NCBI RefSeq assembly: GCF_000090795.2
Contig: NW_003546405.1
Location: forward strand, 131,750-195,749
Length of the DNA stretch: 64,000 bases
From: Amphimedon queenslandica
Lineage: Eukaryota; Porifera; Demospongiae; Haplosclerida; Niphatidae
Direction: 5' to 3'
Positions 1-11,229 of the stretch are shown in pieces. The first letter of the stretch is position 1. The number at the start of each line of letters is the position of its first letter. A program made the position numbers and the translations under genes. The notes beneath the pieces are model-generated. The model searched no databases. It was not told the DNA's origin and saw only the letters and a program-made list of their open reading frames with translations.

Positions 1-235
1 CTCTCAGACTGGCCTTCATTAACTAAAACCAAACAATTACTAGTGTCTTCCTCTTTGTTGTAGCTAAAATATTTCTAAACATTGCTTCTACTCTCTCTAC
101 TAGCCATCACTACTTTTGCCAGAAAAATGGTGACTCTGAACATGCACAACCCACTATAAAGACTAGACGTGAACTAATTATGGAACTAACAAATTAGCTC
201 TGCTAACATAAAAGGCCAGGTATTTATAGTCCATG

Positions 236-700
236 TAATTGTAGCAATAGTTTTAGTTTATGGTTATAGTACCAGAACTAGTTTTAGTTCTAGTTCTAGT
301 TACAGTACCAAAAAAGTTTAGTTTTAGTTATAGTATACCAAAATATTTTCACTTTAGTTCTAGTTCTAGTTATAGTACGGAAATATTTTCACTTTAGTTT
401 TAGTTGTAGTTATAGTACCAAAATACAATTACTTTATAGTTCTAGTTCTAGTTATAGTTTCAAAAAATTTCACCTTAGTTCTAGTTCTAGTTATGGTACT
501 AGGATCACTTTACAATTAGTTCTAGTTATAGTTATAGTACAAGCATGAGGTAACTATTAGTTCTAGTTCTCGAACTAGTAAACTTTTAGTTTTAGTTCTA
601 GTTCTATTTCTTAGAACTATAACTAGCTAAAAATAGTAGAACTAAATAACATTTTAGTTCCAGTTCCAAAGAACTAGAACAACACTAATCCAGATTGAGT
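236..700. repeat. Degenerate TAGTTC/TAGTTT repeat
   Basis: The stretch is built almost only from the hexamers TAGTTC, TAGTTT and TAGTTA. They are grouped into longer units of roughly 50-60 bp that end in a TAGTACCAAAA-like phrase followed by TTTTCACTTT. Related wording (TTTTAGTTATGG) recurs near 57220-57430 and a shorter TTCTAGTTC run lies near 8140-8180, so this is a dispersed repeat rather than a unique locus. No coding potential is visible. Bases 1-235 and 700-960 show no recognisable feature. Confidence 0.75.
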
Positions 701-960
701 ATATTTATCAAAGATCTTTAATTACAATAAATAAAGCATACAGAAGCCTCAAAACTAGTTCAACTTCTACACCCACTAGGACAAACAATCCTTCAGTATG
801 AGCTGCCAACGGTGTGTGGCAAACAACACAACCTACAAATATAACAAGAAAGATGGCATGATAATAGATACAAGTAACATAAAAAACATTAAAAATGAGA
901 AAATAGTAGGATTGATTTGGCAAAAAGTAAGGAAACAAAAGGATACTTGCAAACTGGTGT

Positions 961-2917
961 GTTAAGTGACAGGGAGTGACGAGCAAGACAGTAAGTGACC
1001 AGTGACAGAGAGGAAGTGAGGCAGTCAGTGAGAAACAAATGACAGGGATTGAAACAGACAGAGAGTGAGCAAGAGAGCGAGTAACCATTGACAGGGAGTC
1101 AATGAGCCTGGGAGTGAGTGACCATTAACAGAAAAAGTGGGATAGGGAGTGAGTGACAAGTGACAGGAGTTTCTGAGCAAAAGACTCACTGACCGGTAAT
1201 AGGTAGTAAGTGACTAGTGACAGGGAGTGAGTGAATAGTGACAGGCAGTGTGTAAGTAAGGGAGTGAGTGACAAGTGACATTGAGTGAATGACCAGTGAA
1301 ACAAAGTGAGTGACCAGTGGTAGGGAGTGAGTGACCAGTGACAGGGAGCGAGTGACTAGTGACGGGGATAGACTGACTAGTCGCAGGGTGTGAGTGACCA
1401 GTGACAGGAAGTGTCACCTGTGACATGGAGTGACTGAGCCAGAGAGTAAGTGACCAGTGACAGGGAGTGACTGAGAATGGTAGTGAGTGACCAGTGCCAG
1501 GGAGGGAGTAAGCCAAGGTGTGAGTGACCAGTTACAAGGGAGTGTGTGAGCCAGGGAGCGGGAGTGATTGATTACTGACATAAAGTGAGAGCCCTGAAGT
1601 GAGTGAGTCAGAGTGTGAGCCACCAGTGACAGGGAGAGACTGAGAAAAAGAGTGAGTGACCAGTGCAAGAGAATAACCATTGGCAGGGAGTTAGAGACCA
1701 GTGGCAGGGAGTTAGTGACAAATGAGAGGGAGTGAGTAAGGAAGGGAGTGGTCAGCGGCAATGAGTGAGTGACTAGTGATAGGGATTGTGTCATCCAGGG
1801 AGTCAGTAATTAGTAACAGGGAGTAAATGAGATTGTGAACGAGACAGGGAGTGAGTGAGCCAGGGAGTTAAAGACCAGTGAAAGGAAGTGAGGGAGACTG
1901 GAGTAGACCAGGCATTGAGTAACCATAGACAAAGCGTGAGTGATGAATGACAGGGAGTGATGAATGACAGGGTGTGATTGAGACAGGTAGTGAGTGACAA
2001 GTTGAAAAAAGTAAGTGACCGGTGACAGAGAATGTGTAAGGCCACAAGTGAGTGACCAGTGACAGGGAGTGATCACGAGTGAGCCAGGCAGTGACTAGTG
2101 GAAGGGAGTGAGGGAGACAGCGAGTGAGACATGGAGTGATTGAGATAGAGTGTGAGCCAGGAAGTGAGTGACAAGTGACAGTGACTGGTTGAGACAGAGA
2201 GTGAATGAGCAGAGGAAGGAAGTGAATGAGCCAAGAAGTGTGATCAGAGGCCGAGATTTACCAGTGAAGGAGAAAGTGAGTTTGGGTGTGAGTGACCAGT
2301 GATAGGGAGTCAGAGATTGGGGGAGTGAATTACCAGTGACAGAGAGATAGTGAAAAGTGTAAAGGGAGCCAATTAGTGAGTGACCAGTGTCAGAAAATGA
2401 GTGAGATAGAGAGTATTACTCCAGTGACAGCATTGACTGCCAAGATGGTGAGACAGTGAAAGAGTGACCGGTGACAGAGACTGGGTGACTAGTGAAATGA
2501 AGTGAGTGACCAGTGACAGTGGGTGGCTCAGCCAGGCATTAAATGACCATTGACAGTGAGTGAGTGAGCCAGGGAGGGAGTGACCAGTGACAGGGAGTGA
2601 GTGACAAGTGACAGATTATGAGTAATGACAGTGAGTGAGTGAGCCAGGAAGTGAGTGACCAGACACAGGGAGTAAGTGAGCAATGACAGGGAGTCAGTGA
2701 GCACAGAAGTTAGTAACCTGTGACAGGGAGTAAGTAAACGGGAGAGTGAGTGACCAGTGACAAGGACTGAGTGACCAGTGACAGAAGGTGAGTGACCAAG
2801 AGAGTAGGTGACCAGTGAAAGAAAGTGTGTGGGACAGGCACTGAGTGCATAGTGACAGGGATTGATTGACCAGTGACTGAGATAGACAGCGAATGACAAG
2901 TGATATGGAGTGAGCAG
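961..2917. repeat. 21-bp satellite array, left block
   Basis: Tandem array of a degenerate 21-bp unit close to GTGAGTGACCAGTGACAGGGA, with sub-repeats of GAGTGA and CCAGTGACAG. Units vary by substitutions and small indels. Because 21 is a multiple of three and the minus-strand unit has no stop codon in any frame, long minus-strand open frames appear. They read PCHWSLT, LSLVTHS or SLPVTGH over and over, depending on frame. They are repeat translations, not genes. The array continues after an insertion at 2918-3309. Confidence 0.95.
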
Positions 2918-3309
2918 GGCCGTAGGAACTGCTATGACATGGCCGTACAGTTTTTGGGGAAACTAAGTTTTAAACCAGACACAACCTCAACATGAGACAT
3001 CATCATTACTTGTATTAGTTTAAGCAGCTCTTCCCCTTTGAGTTTGCCTGACTGTCCTGCAACAATCAAAATTAGTCCAATGGATTTGTTTCTTACAGCA
3101 CTCTTTTTGTAAAACAAAAGTAGCACACCATTCTTCCTAAGCGTTCACTTTTAAATTTTATCAGTAATAATTACCTTGATAAACACAATTAAATTACAAT
3201 AATTAATTGACCACACCCCTTCTAAGTAATTAATTAGATTGCCAAATTTTGCCTCACCCTTCGCAACTGGAAAACCCCATACCCTTCCCAATCTTCTTTC
3301 TACGGAGCT
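2918..3309. mobile_element. Insertion inside the satellite, possibly hAT-type
   Basis: About 390 bp of unrelated sequence interrupts the satellite. It starts CAGGGCCGTAGGAAC, and the reverse complement of its end reads CAGCTCCGTAGAAAG, an imperfect terminal inverted repeat. Ends of the form CAGGG..GTAG are common in hAT superfamily elements. The target duplication cannot be judged because both flanks are satellite. A 64-codon minus-strand open frame (2932-3126) lies inside; I do not recognise its product. Assignment to hAT is inference; the existence of an insertion is seen directly. Confidence 0.5.
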
Positions 3310-5692
3310 GGTGAGTGACCAGTGACAAAGAGTGAGTGAATCAGTTAGTGAGAAGTGACAGGAAATGAGTGAGACAGGAAGTGAATGACCAGTGACTGGG
3401 ACTGAGCAAAGTAGTGAGAACAAGTGACAGGGAGTGAGTGAGACAGGAAGTGAGCAAGAAAGTGAGTAACCACTGACAGGAGTCAGGAAGCGACTAACCA
3501 GAGATAGGGAGTTAGTGATTAATAACAGGGAGTGAGTCACCAGTGACAGACAGTGAGTGAGCCCAGGAGTGAGTGACCAGTGACATGGAGGGGTGACCAG
3601 TAACAAAATATTAGTGAGCCAGGGCGGGAGTGAGTGAGTGACGCAGTGAGTGACAATTGACAGAGAGTGAGTGAGTCAATGAGTGAGTGACCAATGACAA
3701 AGAGTGAGCCTGGGAGTGAGTGGCAAGTGACAGGGAGTCAGTATCCAAGGGAGTGAGTGACAGGTGACAGGAAATGGGAATTGGTGTGAGACAGGGAGTG
3801 GGTGACCATTGACAGGCCAGTGATAGGGAGTCAGGGAGCCATGGAGTGAGATACCAGTGACAGGGAGTAAAAAATTAATGACAGGTAGTGAGTCAACAGC
3901 GGGGGACGTGAGTGACCAGTGACAGAGAGTGAGTGAGCCAAGGATTGAGTCACCACTTACAGGGAGTGAGTGAGCAAGGGAGTGACAGACCAGTGACAAT
4001 GAATAAGAGAGACTGAAAGTGACAAGATGTGAGCAAGATGTGAGCAACGACAGGGAGTGAGTCCAGAAAGTGTGTAACCCATGAAAGGGAGTGTGCGACC
4101 AATGACTAGACTTGAGAAACAGTGAGACTGGGAGTAATCCAAGGACTGATTGGCCATTTACAGAGAGTGAGTGAGCCAGAGTGAGTGATAAGTGGCAGGG
4201 AGTCATTGACTAGTGACAGGGAGTGAATAAGGCAGGGAGTGAGTGCTCTGTGACAAGGAGTGAGCCAGGGAGTGAATGACAAGCGACAGGGAATGAGTGA
4301 GACAAGGAGTGACTGACAAGTGACAGGGAGTGAGTGAGAAAAAGAGTGAGTGACCAGTGACAGGGAGTGACTCAGCAAGAAGAAGAGTGACCAGTGACAG
4401 GGAGTGAGGGAGCTAGGGAGTGAGAGACCATGACAGTGAGTGTGGAAGAGAGCAAAGAAGTGAGTAACCATTGACAGGGAGTAAATCATCCAGAAAGTGT
4501 TACCAGTGAAAGGCAGTGAGTGACCAATGACAGAAATCTAGTAACACAGGGAGACAAGGAGTGAATGGCCATTTACAGTGAGCAAGTGAGCCAGAGTGTG
4601 AGTGACAAGTGACAGGGAGTGACGGAAGTGTGACAGGGAGTAAATAAGCCAAGGAGTGAGTGACCAGTGACAGTGAGTGAGTGACTAGTGACAGGCAGTG
4701 ACTCAGCAAGAGAGTGAGAGTGAGCCAGAAAGTGAGATACCAGTGACAGGGACTGAGTGAGACAAGAAGTGAGCAAGAGAGTCAGTAACTGGTGACAGGG
4801 AGTGAGTGAGCAAGAGAGTAAGTGACCAGTGATAGAGTGTTTAATGACAGGGAGTGAATTACAAGAGGCAGGGAGTGAATCCCCAGTGACAGAGAGTGGG
4901 TCAGCAAAGGAGTGAGTGACCAGTGACAGAGAGTGGGTGACCAGTGATGGAAAGTGTGTGAGCAGGGGTGTCACTATATAGTGGCACTGTGTGGGTAACA
5001 GGGAGTGATTGGGCAAGGCAATGAGTGACCAGTGACAGAGAGAGTCCACAGTAAGTAACTAATGACGGAGTGAACAAGGGAGTGAGTGGACAGGGAGTGA
5101 TTGAGCAAGGGTGCCAGTGAATAGTAGCAAGAAGTGAGTGACCAGTGACAAGGAGTTAGTAAGCCAGGGAGGGAGTGAGCTACGAAGTGAGTGAGACAGG
5201 GAGAAAGTGACTAGTGACAGGGATTGAGTGATCAGATACAAGGAGTGACTGAACAAAAGAGTGACTGACCAGTGACAGGGAGTGAGTAAACAGTGACATG
5301 AAGGGAGTGAGCCAGGGAGTGAGAGACCAGTAACAGGGAGTGATTGCGACATGAAGTGAGCAAGAGAGTGATTAACCAGTGACATGGAGTGAGTGATCCA
5401 GGGAGTGAGTCCTCAAAGACAGGGAATGAGAGGTTAATGACAGGGAGTAAGTCAACCGGCGGCCTGGAGTGAGTTATCAGGGACAGAGTGTTTGAGCCAA
5501 GGAGTGAGTGACCAGTTACCAGGGAGTGAGACACTAGTGACAGTGACTGAGTTAGACAGGAAGTGAACAAGCGAGTGTGTAACCAGTGACAGAGACTGAA
5601 TCGCCAGAAAGTATGTCACCGGTGAAAAGACCAGTGACAAATGGCAGGGAGTGATTCAGCCCGGAATTGAGTGACCAGTGGCAGGGAGTGAG
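3310..5692. repeat. 21-bp satellite array, right block
   Basis: Continuation of the same 21-bp array as at 961-2917, with the same unit and the same level of divergence. Minus-strand open frames of up to 176 codons are products of the repeat. The array stops abruptly near 5692, where the sequence turns into unique DNA (GGGGTCTGCTTGAAACGCAG). Confidence 0.95.
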
Positions 5693-7866
5693 GGGTCTGC
5701 TTGAAACGCAGATTCACGCGGATCAAATGCGCATCAGGCTGAAATGAGGATAGGTGCAGATCAACGTGAAACGCTTGCAGACCTGTTCTGTTACTGGACA
5801 GATCTGTCTGCAAGAATAACATCTGGCAAAAAAGCTTATTACGTCTATATCAGTTTTTGATAAGAACATTATCTTTTTCACAGTTTCAGAACAGGTAGGC
5901 TGCAGATGATTACTAGATCAATGTCAATAATATTATTTTCATTTATTTCATTTACTATAGTGTTTTTGACAGTTAGACCTGATATAGTAGTTTCAATTAG
6001 ACTATAATATATCTTAGTGGGGTAGTTGCTTGCAATATATATGACAGTTACATATACATAAGGTTATTATTGTTTCAATAAGACAATCAAACATTTTGGA
6101 GGGAAAAGTACAATTTCTTTCTGATATACTGTATCTCATTGAGCTGGCCATAACTATTTGTATCAAGATTTAAGTGTGAATGTGATCCACAAAATTAACA
6201 GCTTATAGGATCCTTAAGATTATTATTATAATATATTCGTAAGTTTTTAATGACACAGTCATATTACATCTTTAACACAATTGCAAACTGCTAATGATAA
6301 TTATATAAACTGAAAATTTCAAACTTTGAAAAGTAATAATAGAGGAAATTTTGTATTTGTTATCATGAGAACTGAAGGTCTGACTGTCTATACTGCAACA
6401 GGTTAATGCTCTGAAGTTTTATGTAGAGTTAGTCATACACAAGATTGCATACTGTGAAATGTTTACAGATGTGAAAATGATTCTAAAAGGAGATAAATAC
6501 AATCTGCATTATAACATTAATAAATACCTTATTTCTAATGGCATTGTGGGTATATGGAAGTTTTATAGCTTTATAGAATGTACTGCATTGCACTTAAACA
6601 TTATTTGATGCAATTAAAATCATGAATATTCAAGTCAGTTCATACATACATTTCTTGTTTACACTACAAATTCATTTAAACTGCTTAGATCTTTTATCAT
6701 GTGAATTTTAATCACAGATCCAGTTTGCTTTTGTCAGTGGTATATCAATGTTCCTCTTAAAAACATCTCAATTTACTAGTTTAATTTAATTTAATAATGA
6801 CTTCACACTTATAAACCAAAGCAAATAGTATAAGTGAACCTGGGACATACAATGAGACTAAATTATTATTGAAGGATTGCCAGCAAGCCTAACTGACACC
6901 CTACATGGAACAAGAATGCTGAATGAGTAACAAAGCCTAAAATAAATTTCAAGAGATTATGACTGAGAATGATTGGTGTAATGAATAAATAATAATAGTA
7001 GTTAGCTGAATAATGAGTCTGTCAGACACAAACTTTCAGGTTAGTGTTCTCTGCACAGTGTCGAATCTCACTCTCCAATCTCTCTTCAAGGCCATATTCA
7101 CAAACCTTTTAAGGTCATTTCGAAACTCACGCCTGTCTGCATACACTGTATCTGCAGCATACACACACTTGTAGTGCAATTTGTCAATGAAAAAGACACT
7201 TAAAAAAATATATCGCAAAAATTTGGGAATTTTTGTTGCTAGGTCTTTCACCACCCTAGCCCCCAATTTGTCCATGGTCATCTTTTAAGCAATTACTGGA
7301 CAGATAAAAAGAAAATGCCTACTATAGTGAGTTGATGGGAAGTGAAGAAGACCCTTCATAGTCATGACCCCAAAGTAGGTATACGTGTCATTCACCACTC
7401 ATTTCTCCCATATTTTATACTTTTTAACTGCCAAAAATAATTTAGTGTATCATGAAACAATACTGGAGGACTAGTTGATTGAACATTACCAATAGCATAT
7501 TCATATTAAAATTTTGTCATGGTTAAAGTGTAGAGTTTTTTTATGTCAAGAAAATGTAAACAATCTTAAGATTCTTTCATTTCCAATTGACTACGAAGAT
7601 TGTGCAAAAAATTTTTAATGTGTAAACATAATGTCAGCTGCTCCGCAACGTCATCTGTTGAATTAATAGCTGTTTTCAGGCTGCCATGTGAGATTCATAA
7701 AAAAATTCTGAGTGCATTTACCATGGGCCCCCACAAACTAACAAAATAAACTATGTGAGTTAATGTATGTGCATTCATTGTCCATCTGTTTTCACCTTGC
7801 AACTCTGGCAATAGAAAATAAAATTTATCATTTCTTCTGATGCTCCACTAATCTGTTAGGATTTGT
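5693..7866. other. AT-rich DNA without a recognised gene
   Basis: No family match, tandem repeat or clear splice-bounded exon is visible. One minus-strand open frame of 81 codons (7036-7281) looks protein-like in composition, but I cannot assign it. It could be part of the retrotransposon relic that follows at 7867-8124. Confidence 0.5.
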
Positions 7867-8124
7867 TCACAGTTGGGGATTAACATCTGGGTGAATTGCC
7901 ATTTGTTCTGAATTGACAGTTTTGGCTGCATAAGCTGCCTGTGGTTGCTCAACTGCTATGTCTGCTAAGTGCTTTAGAATCTGAGACCACTCCTCGACTT
8001 GTGACTGTATAAATCCCATCTGACCCTCCCTTTCCCCAACCACACCTCCTAAAAACAAAACTACATTTACACCATGGGAACTGAAAAGGATCTTAGCTGT
8101 CTCAATGACGGAAGCCGATGGCAA
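7867..8124 (-). pseudogene. C-terminal scrap of a retroelement reverse transcriptase polyprotein
   Basis: The 85-codon frame contains AKILFSSHGVNV, then a spacer, then W-x-LKHLADIAVEQPQAAYAA. In retroelement polyproteins I know from sponges and cnidarians, a segment of this shape (A..F..TGVNIT..G, then W..EL..L..IA..QPHAAYAAF) follows the reverse transcriptase fingers and palm. The match ends after AYAA, and downstream minus-strand sequence quickly hits stops, so this is a fragment. No LTR or target duplication was found. Assignment is by remembered family pattern, not by search. Confidence 0.5.
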
Positions 8125-8848
8125 TATTTCTCATTCTTGTTCGTATTCTTGTTCTAGTTCACATTCGTATTCATAAAGTATACTGATACCATACCACGTG
8201 TAACAGTGGGCAGTACGAGCAATTAAATGGGCATGTTTTTACAATTATGGCTAGCAATAGCATTGTATGTGACAGGAAGAAAAAAAGAGCTGCTCAGAGG
8301 CATAATTTGCGAATGCCATTAGATTGGCTGTACTACCAGAGAGATTTGGAATCTTATTTGCCCATTGAAAATCATTAGGTTTGTCATAATAGTATTTTGA
8401 CTGAGCATCGTACCATTGGGTGGCATGAGATTTATTGAGAGGATTTTACAAGATCCTGGTTGCAATGTGAAAAGAAGGGACTCTATTGACGAAGTGAAAG
8501 CCAAGTGAAAGCCGCTATTTCAATTAATAGTGCATCTTTTTCATCATGCCTTCATTGAAATGATCATGTTTTTTGACAAAACTTCAAGGATCTTGGTGTT
8601 TGCTAGGGTACAGAAGTATGTGTTATAGGTTAAAGAGAAAGTATAATTTATCTGTATCAAGGTGAATTTTACACTTTATATCAATACCAAAAGAATATTT
8701 TAATAATATTACAGAGATGTTGTGATGATGTTGCTGCTGGTGCAGCACAAAGGTCTAGGAGATTGAAGCGGAGGATGTCGTAATAAAGGTTAGCACTTAG
8801 TTGTAATTATATAGAGTCAGTCTTTACTGAATTATACTTGACTAACAG
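8125..8848. other. Unassigned stretch upstream of the integrase-like relic
   Basis: Contains a TTCTAGTTC-rich patch near 8140-8180 and a short plus-strand open frame from the ATG near 8247, rich in K and R. This could be the N-terminal part of the integrase-like gene that follows, but it runs into stops and I cannot prove the link. Confidence 0.3.
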
Positions 8849-9690
8849 GTCTTAATATCTTGTGGCACCTGGATGGATATGACAAGCTAAAACCATATGG
8901 TATAGCAATCCATGGATGCAATGATGGGTAAGATTTGCTGGGATTATTTCATTGCATTATTTTGCTAATAGCTATTCCCGTAAAATTTCATGGTTCAAAG
9001 TAGGATCCTCCAACAACGATCCTCATATCATTGCTCATTATTACATTGAAGCTGTTAAGTCTATAAAAAGTAAGCTAAAGGTTGTTTTACATTTTATGGA
9101 TTCAATTGTTTTAGGTCGTCCCAGAATTCTGAGGTCCGACCTTGGGACTGAGAATAGTATAGTCTCCATTATACAGCCTGTATTATGACACCAAGATAGT
9201 GACAGCCTTGCAGGAGCTAAAACTTTTCTATATGGTTGTTATATAAACAATCAGGTAATACTTAGCTAGTACATGTATTTTTAATGCAACTATAGCCTGG
9301 AGCATTGGCATTCATTGTTTTGTGCTAAATTTACTTTTATAGAGAATGAAACCCAATGGTGTGAGCTACAGAAGCAAATGAGTGACTGGTGGATAAATTG
9401 TTTTAAGGTATGTCTTTGTAATGATTATTACTTTAAAATGACACTAGAGTAGAATTTGGTAGTAAATGGTCACTTAAACATCCATTTACCATATCACCTG
9501 TAACTTAAACTATAACAACATACACATTTGATTTCTATAATCAGAGACATTGTTTGATATTGCTTTGGTCAGTTGATTCAGGAGGAAATTTCCAGTTTTG
9601 TAGTGAATGGAAGTCATCGAATTAGACCCAGTTAGCATGCAGATGCCTCAGCAGGAGTTTCTAGTTTATTGTATGCTTTACACCTACTCT
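8849..9690 (+). pseudogene. Spliced integrase-core (rve-like DDE) protein relic
   Basis: A DDE integrase-core protein split by introns. Exons I can place: 8849-8927 (ILWHLDGYDKLKPYGIAIHG), 8972-9069 (SRKISWFKVGSSNNDPHIIA), 9115-9254 (GRPRILRSDLGTEN then LAGAKTFLYG), 9343-9407 (QKQMSDWWINCFK), and 9590-9690 (HRIRPS, HADASAGV). The first Asp lies in WHLDG and the second in RSDLGTEN; the region of the catalytic Glu is frameshifted. Each junction has GT..AG borders (GTAAG at 8928, TAG before 8972, GTAAG at 9070, TTAG before 9115, TATAG before 9343). Pattern and order match the integrase core domain family found in multi-copy sponge and coral proteins (Pfam rva_4 type). Internal stops, a frameshift in exon 4 and loss of sequence before HRIRPS mark it as decayed. 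Confidence 0.7.
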
Positions 9691-9716
9691 ATCTTCTAAA
9701 CTATGAATCTTAATAT

Positions 9717-10043
9717 GTGATAAGCCTATGGCAAAATTCAATAACAGGAACTGCTGATTATGTATCTAGCTATATTGACATTGATGTATTGAATACGATT
9801 GAAGAATTTAATTGCACTCACAGTGGAGAAATGGAATCATACCATTTTAGAAGACTAGCTGAGTTGATTAGAGTAGCATACAACCTTCCTCCTCGAAATA
9901 CACTTACAGCAGCTATTGATATGTTTAGTCTATTACTACAAATTTTTGAATCAAAGACAAAACATTTTTGGGCTGGGAATAAATTATCTTGGTTGGTGGA
10001 GCATAAAAGCAACACCTTTGCCTTAATGGAAATAATGAGATAA
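9717..10043 (+). CDS. Unrecognised open frame downstream of the integrase-like relic
   Basis: Frame of 108 codons with ordinary protein composition; it includes NCTHSGEMESYH and then an LPPRNTLTAAIDMFSLLLQI helix-like stretch. It begins about 30 bp after the last integrase-like exon in the same orientation and could be its C-terminal part in a shifted frame, or a separate relic. I do not recognise a family. The upstream frame has stops, so the given start is only the first in-frame start codon. Confidence 0.3.
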   Translation: MISLWQNSITGTADYVSSYIDIDVLNTIEEFNCTHSGEMESYHFRRLAELIRVAYNLPPRNTLTAAIDMFSLLLQIFESKTKHFWAGNKLSWLVEHKSNTFALMEIMR

Positions 10044-10092
10044 ATGAGGGTTATTGAATTATTGGAGTTCTGTGGAGCTTAGCGGCACTTTC

Positions 10093-10649
10093 AATTATCT
10101 AGTAGAAATTAAAAATAATAGACTGAATATTGTAACTCCTTATTTGGAGCATGAGAAGGGTAAAGTTCCATTAAGTGACTAAACAAGTCTTGGTTCATAT
10201 GCAATCCGTAGCCGTTATCACAGTCTGGGCAAAGTGCTGTGATGACTGATGACATTCAACATCTCCATTTGGAAGAAGGCAATCTTTCCCAGGAAGATAG
10301 GTGCAATATCGCTTGTCACATTCACAACAGTTTTTTAATACAGGGAGAGTATACCCTACGATAATAAAATAAGTAATGCAGATGTTTGATGTAGGCTGTG
10401 CTGCTGTAATGCATACCTTCTTGTATCAATTATCTAGTAGAAATGAAAAATGCTATAAGACTGAAAGTTGTAACTCCTTACTTGGAGCATGATAAGGGTA
10501 AAATTGCAATATGTGACTAAACAAGTCTTGGTTCATATGCAATCCGTAGCCGTTATCATAGTCTTGGCAAAGTAGTTGTGGTTCTTGATAACATTCAACA
10601 TCTCCATTTGGAAGAAGGCAATGTTTCCCAGGAAGATAGTTGCAATATT
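10093..10649. repeat. Direct duplication of about 220 bp
   Basis: Copy A at 10093-10309 and copy B at 10428-10649 share the same order of phrases: AATTATCTAGTAGAAAT, TTGTAACTCCTTA, ACAAGTCTTGGTTCATATGC, ATCCGTAGCCGTTATCA, AACATCTCCATTTGGAAGAA. They are about 85-90 percent alike by eye and are separated by 118 bp of unrelated sequence. No convincing coding frame spans them. The duplication lies just left of the Harbinger element. Confidence 0.85.
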
Positions 10650-11056
10650 GCAGAATTTAAGTATGAAAATTGAAATAATTTTGTAGTCTATTGTCTCATC
10701 TTAAATAGCACCACCTCATTCCCTTTCCAACCATATCAATTTTATACATGTATGTGTACAAAACATAGGTAAGTGTATTGGTATTTCACATTTCCAACAT
10801 GGCCATGCTTCTTTTTTATTTGGCCAATATTTGGATGCAAATGATGGCATAAAGCAAGACAGATTCGTTGAAGGCTCTTTACCATTGCAGCAACACTTAG
10901 TAAAACTCACTTTGTACTCATCAGCATAGCAAGCATATTTGGGTCGACATCTTAAGCCCTTTTCAGACTAGGATTCTAATTCAAATTGAGGCACTACAGA
11001 TGTATATCTGTCGTTTTCATATCTGATGCACTTTCTACTAATGCGCTTCCTACACA

Positions 11057-11206
11057 AACCACCTCTGTAGGTAGATTGAAAGCACATTCAGATCAATTGT
11101 TCATTGTTATTGTTTACCACACCTATTATAAAAACCACCTCTGTAGGTAGATTCAATGCGCATTTAGATCAATTATTCATTGTTATTGATCACCAAACCT
11201 ATTATA
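11057..11206. repeat. 75-bp tandem duplication near the Harbinger left end
   Basis: Two adjacent copies beginning AAACCACCTCTGTAGGTAGA (11057 and 11132), each followed by GATCAATTRTTCATTGTTATTG and CACCTATTATAAAA-like text. The duplication lies between the left TIR and the start of the Myb-like gene, where promoter or transposase-binding sequence is expected. Confidence 0.85.
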
Positions 11207-11229
11207 AAAAAGAGTGTAATTGTGATAAA

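Noticed and set aside
708-5822. Long minus-strand open frames of up to 176 codons
   Set aside because: All but the edges are translations of the 21-bp satellite (PCHWSLT-type repeats); they are explained by a stop-free unit of length divisible by three.
10716-10910. Cys-rich 64-codon minus-strand frame, zinc-finger-like at first sight
   Set aside because: Cys spacing fits no zinc-binding pattern I know and the frame is short, so I could not support a gene.
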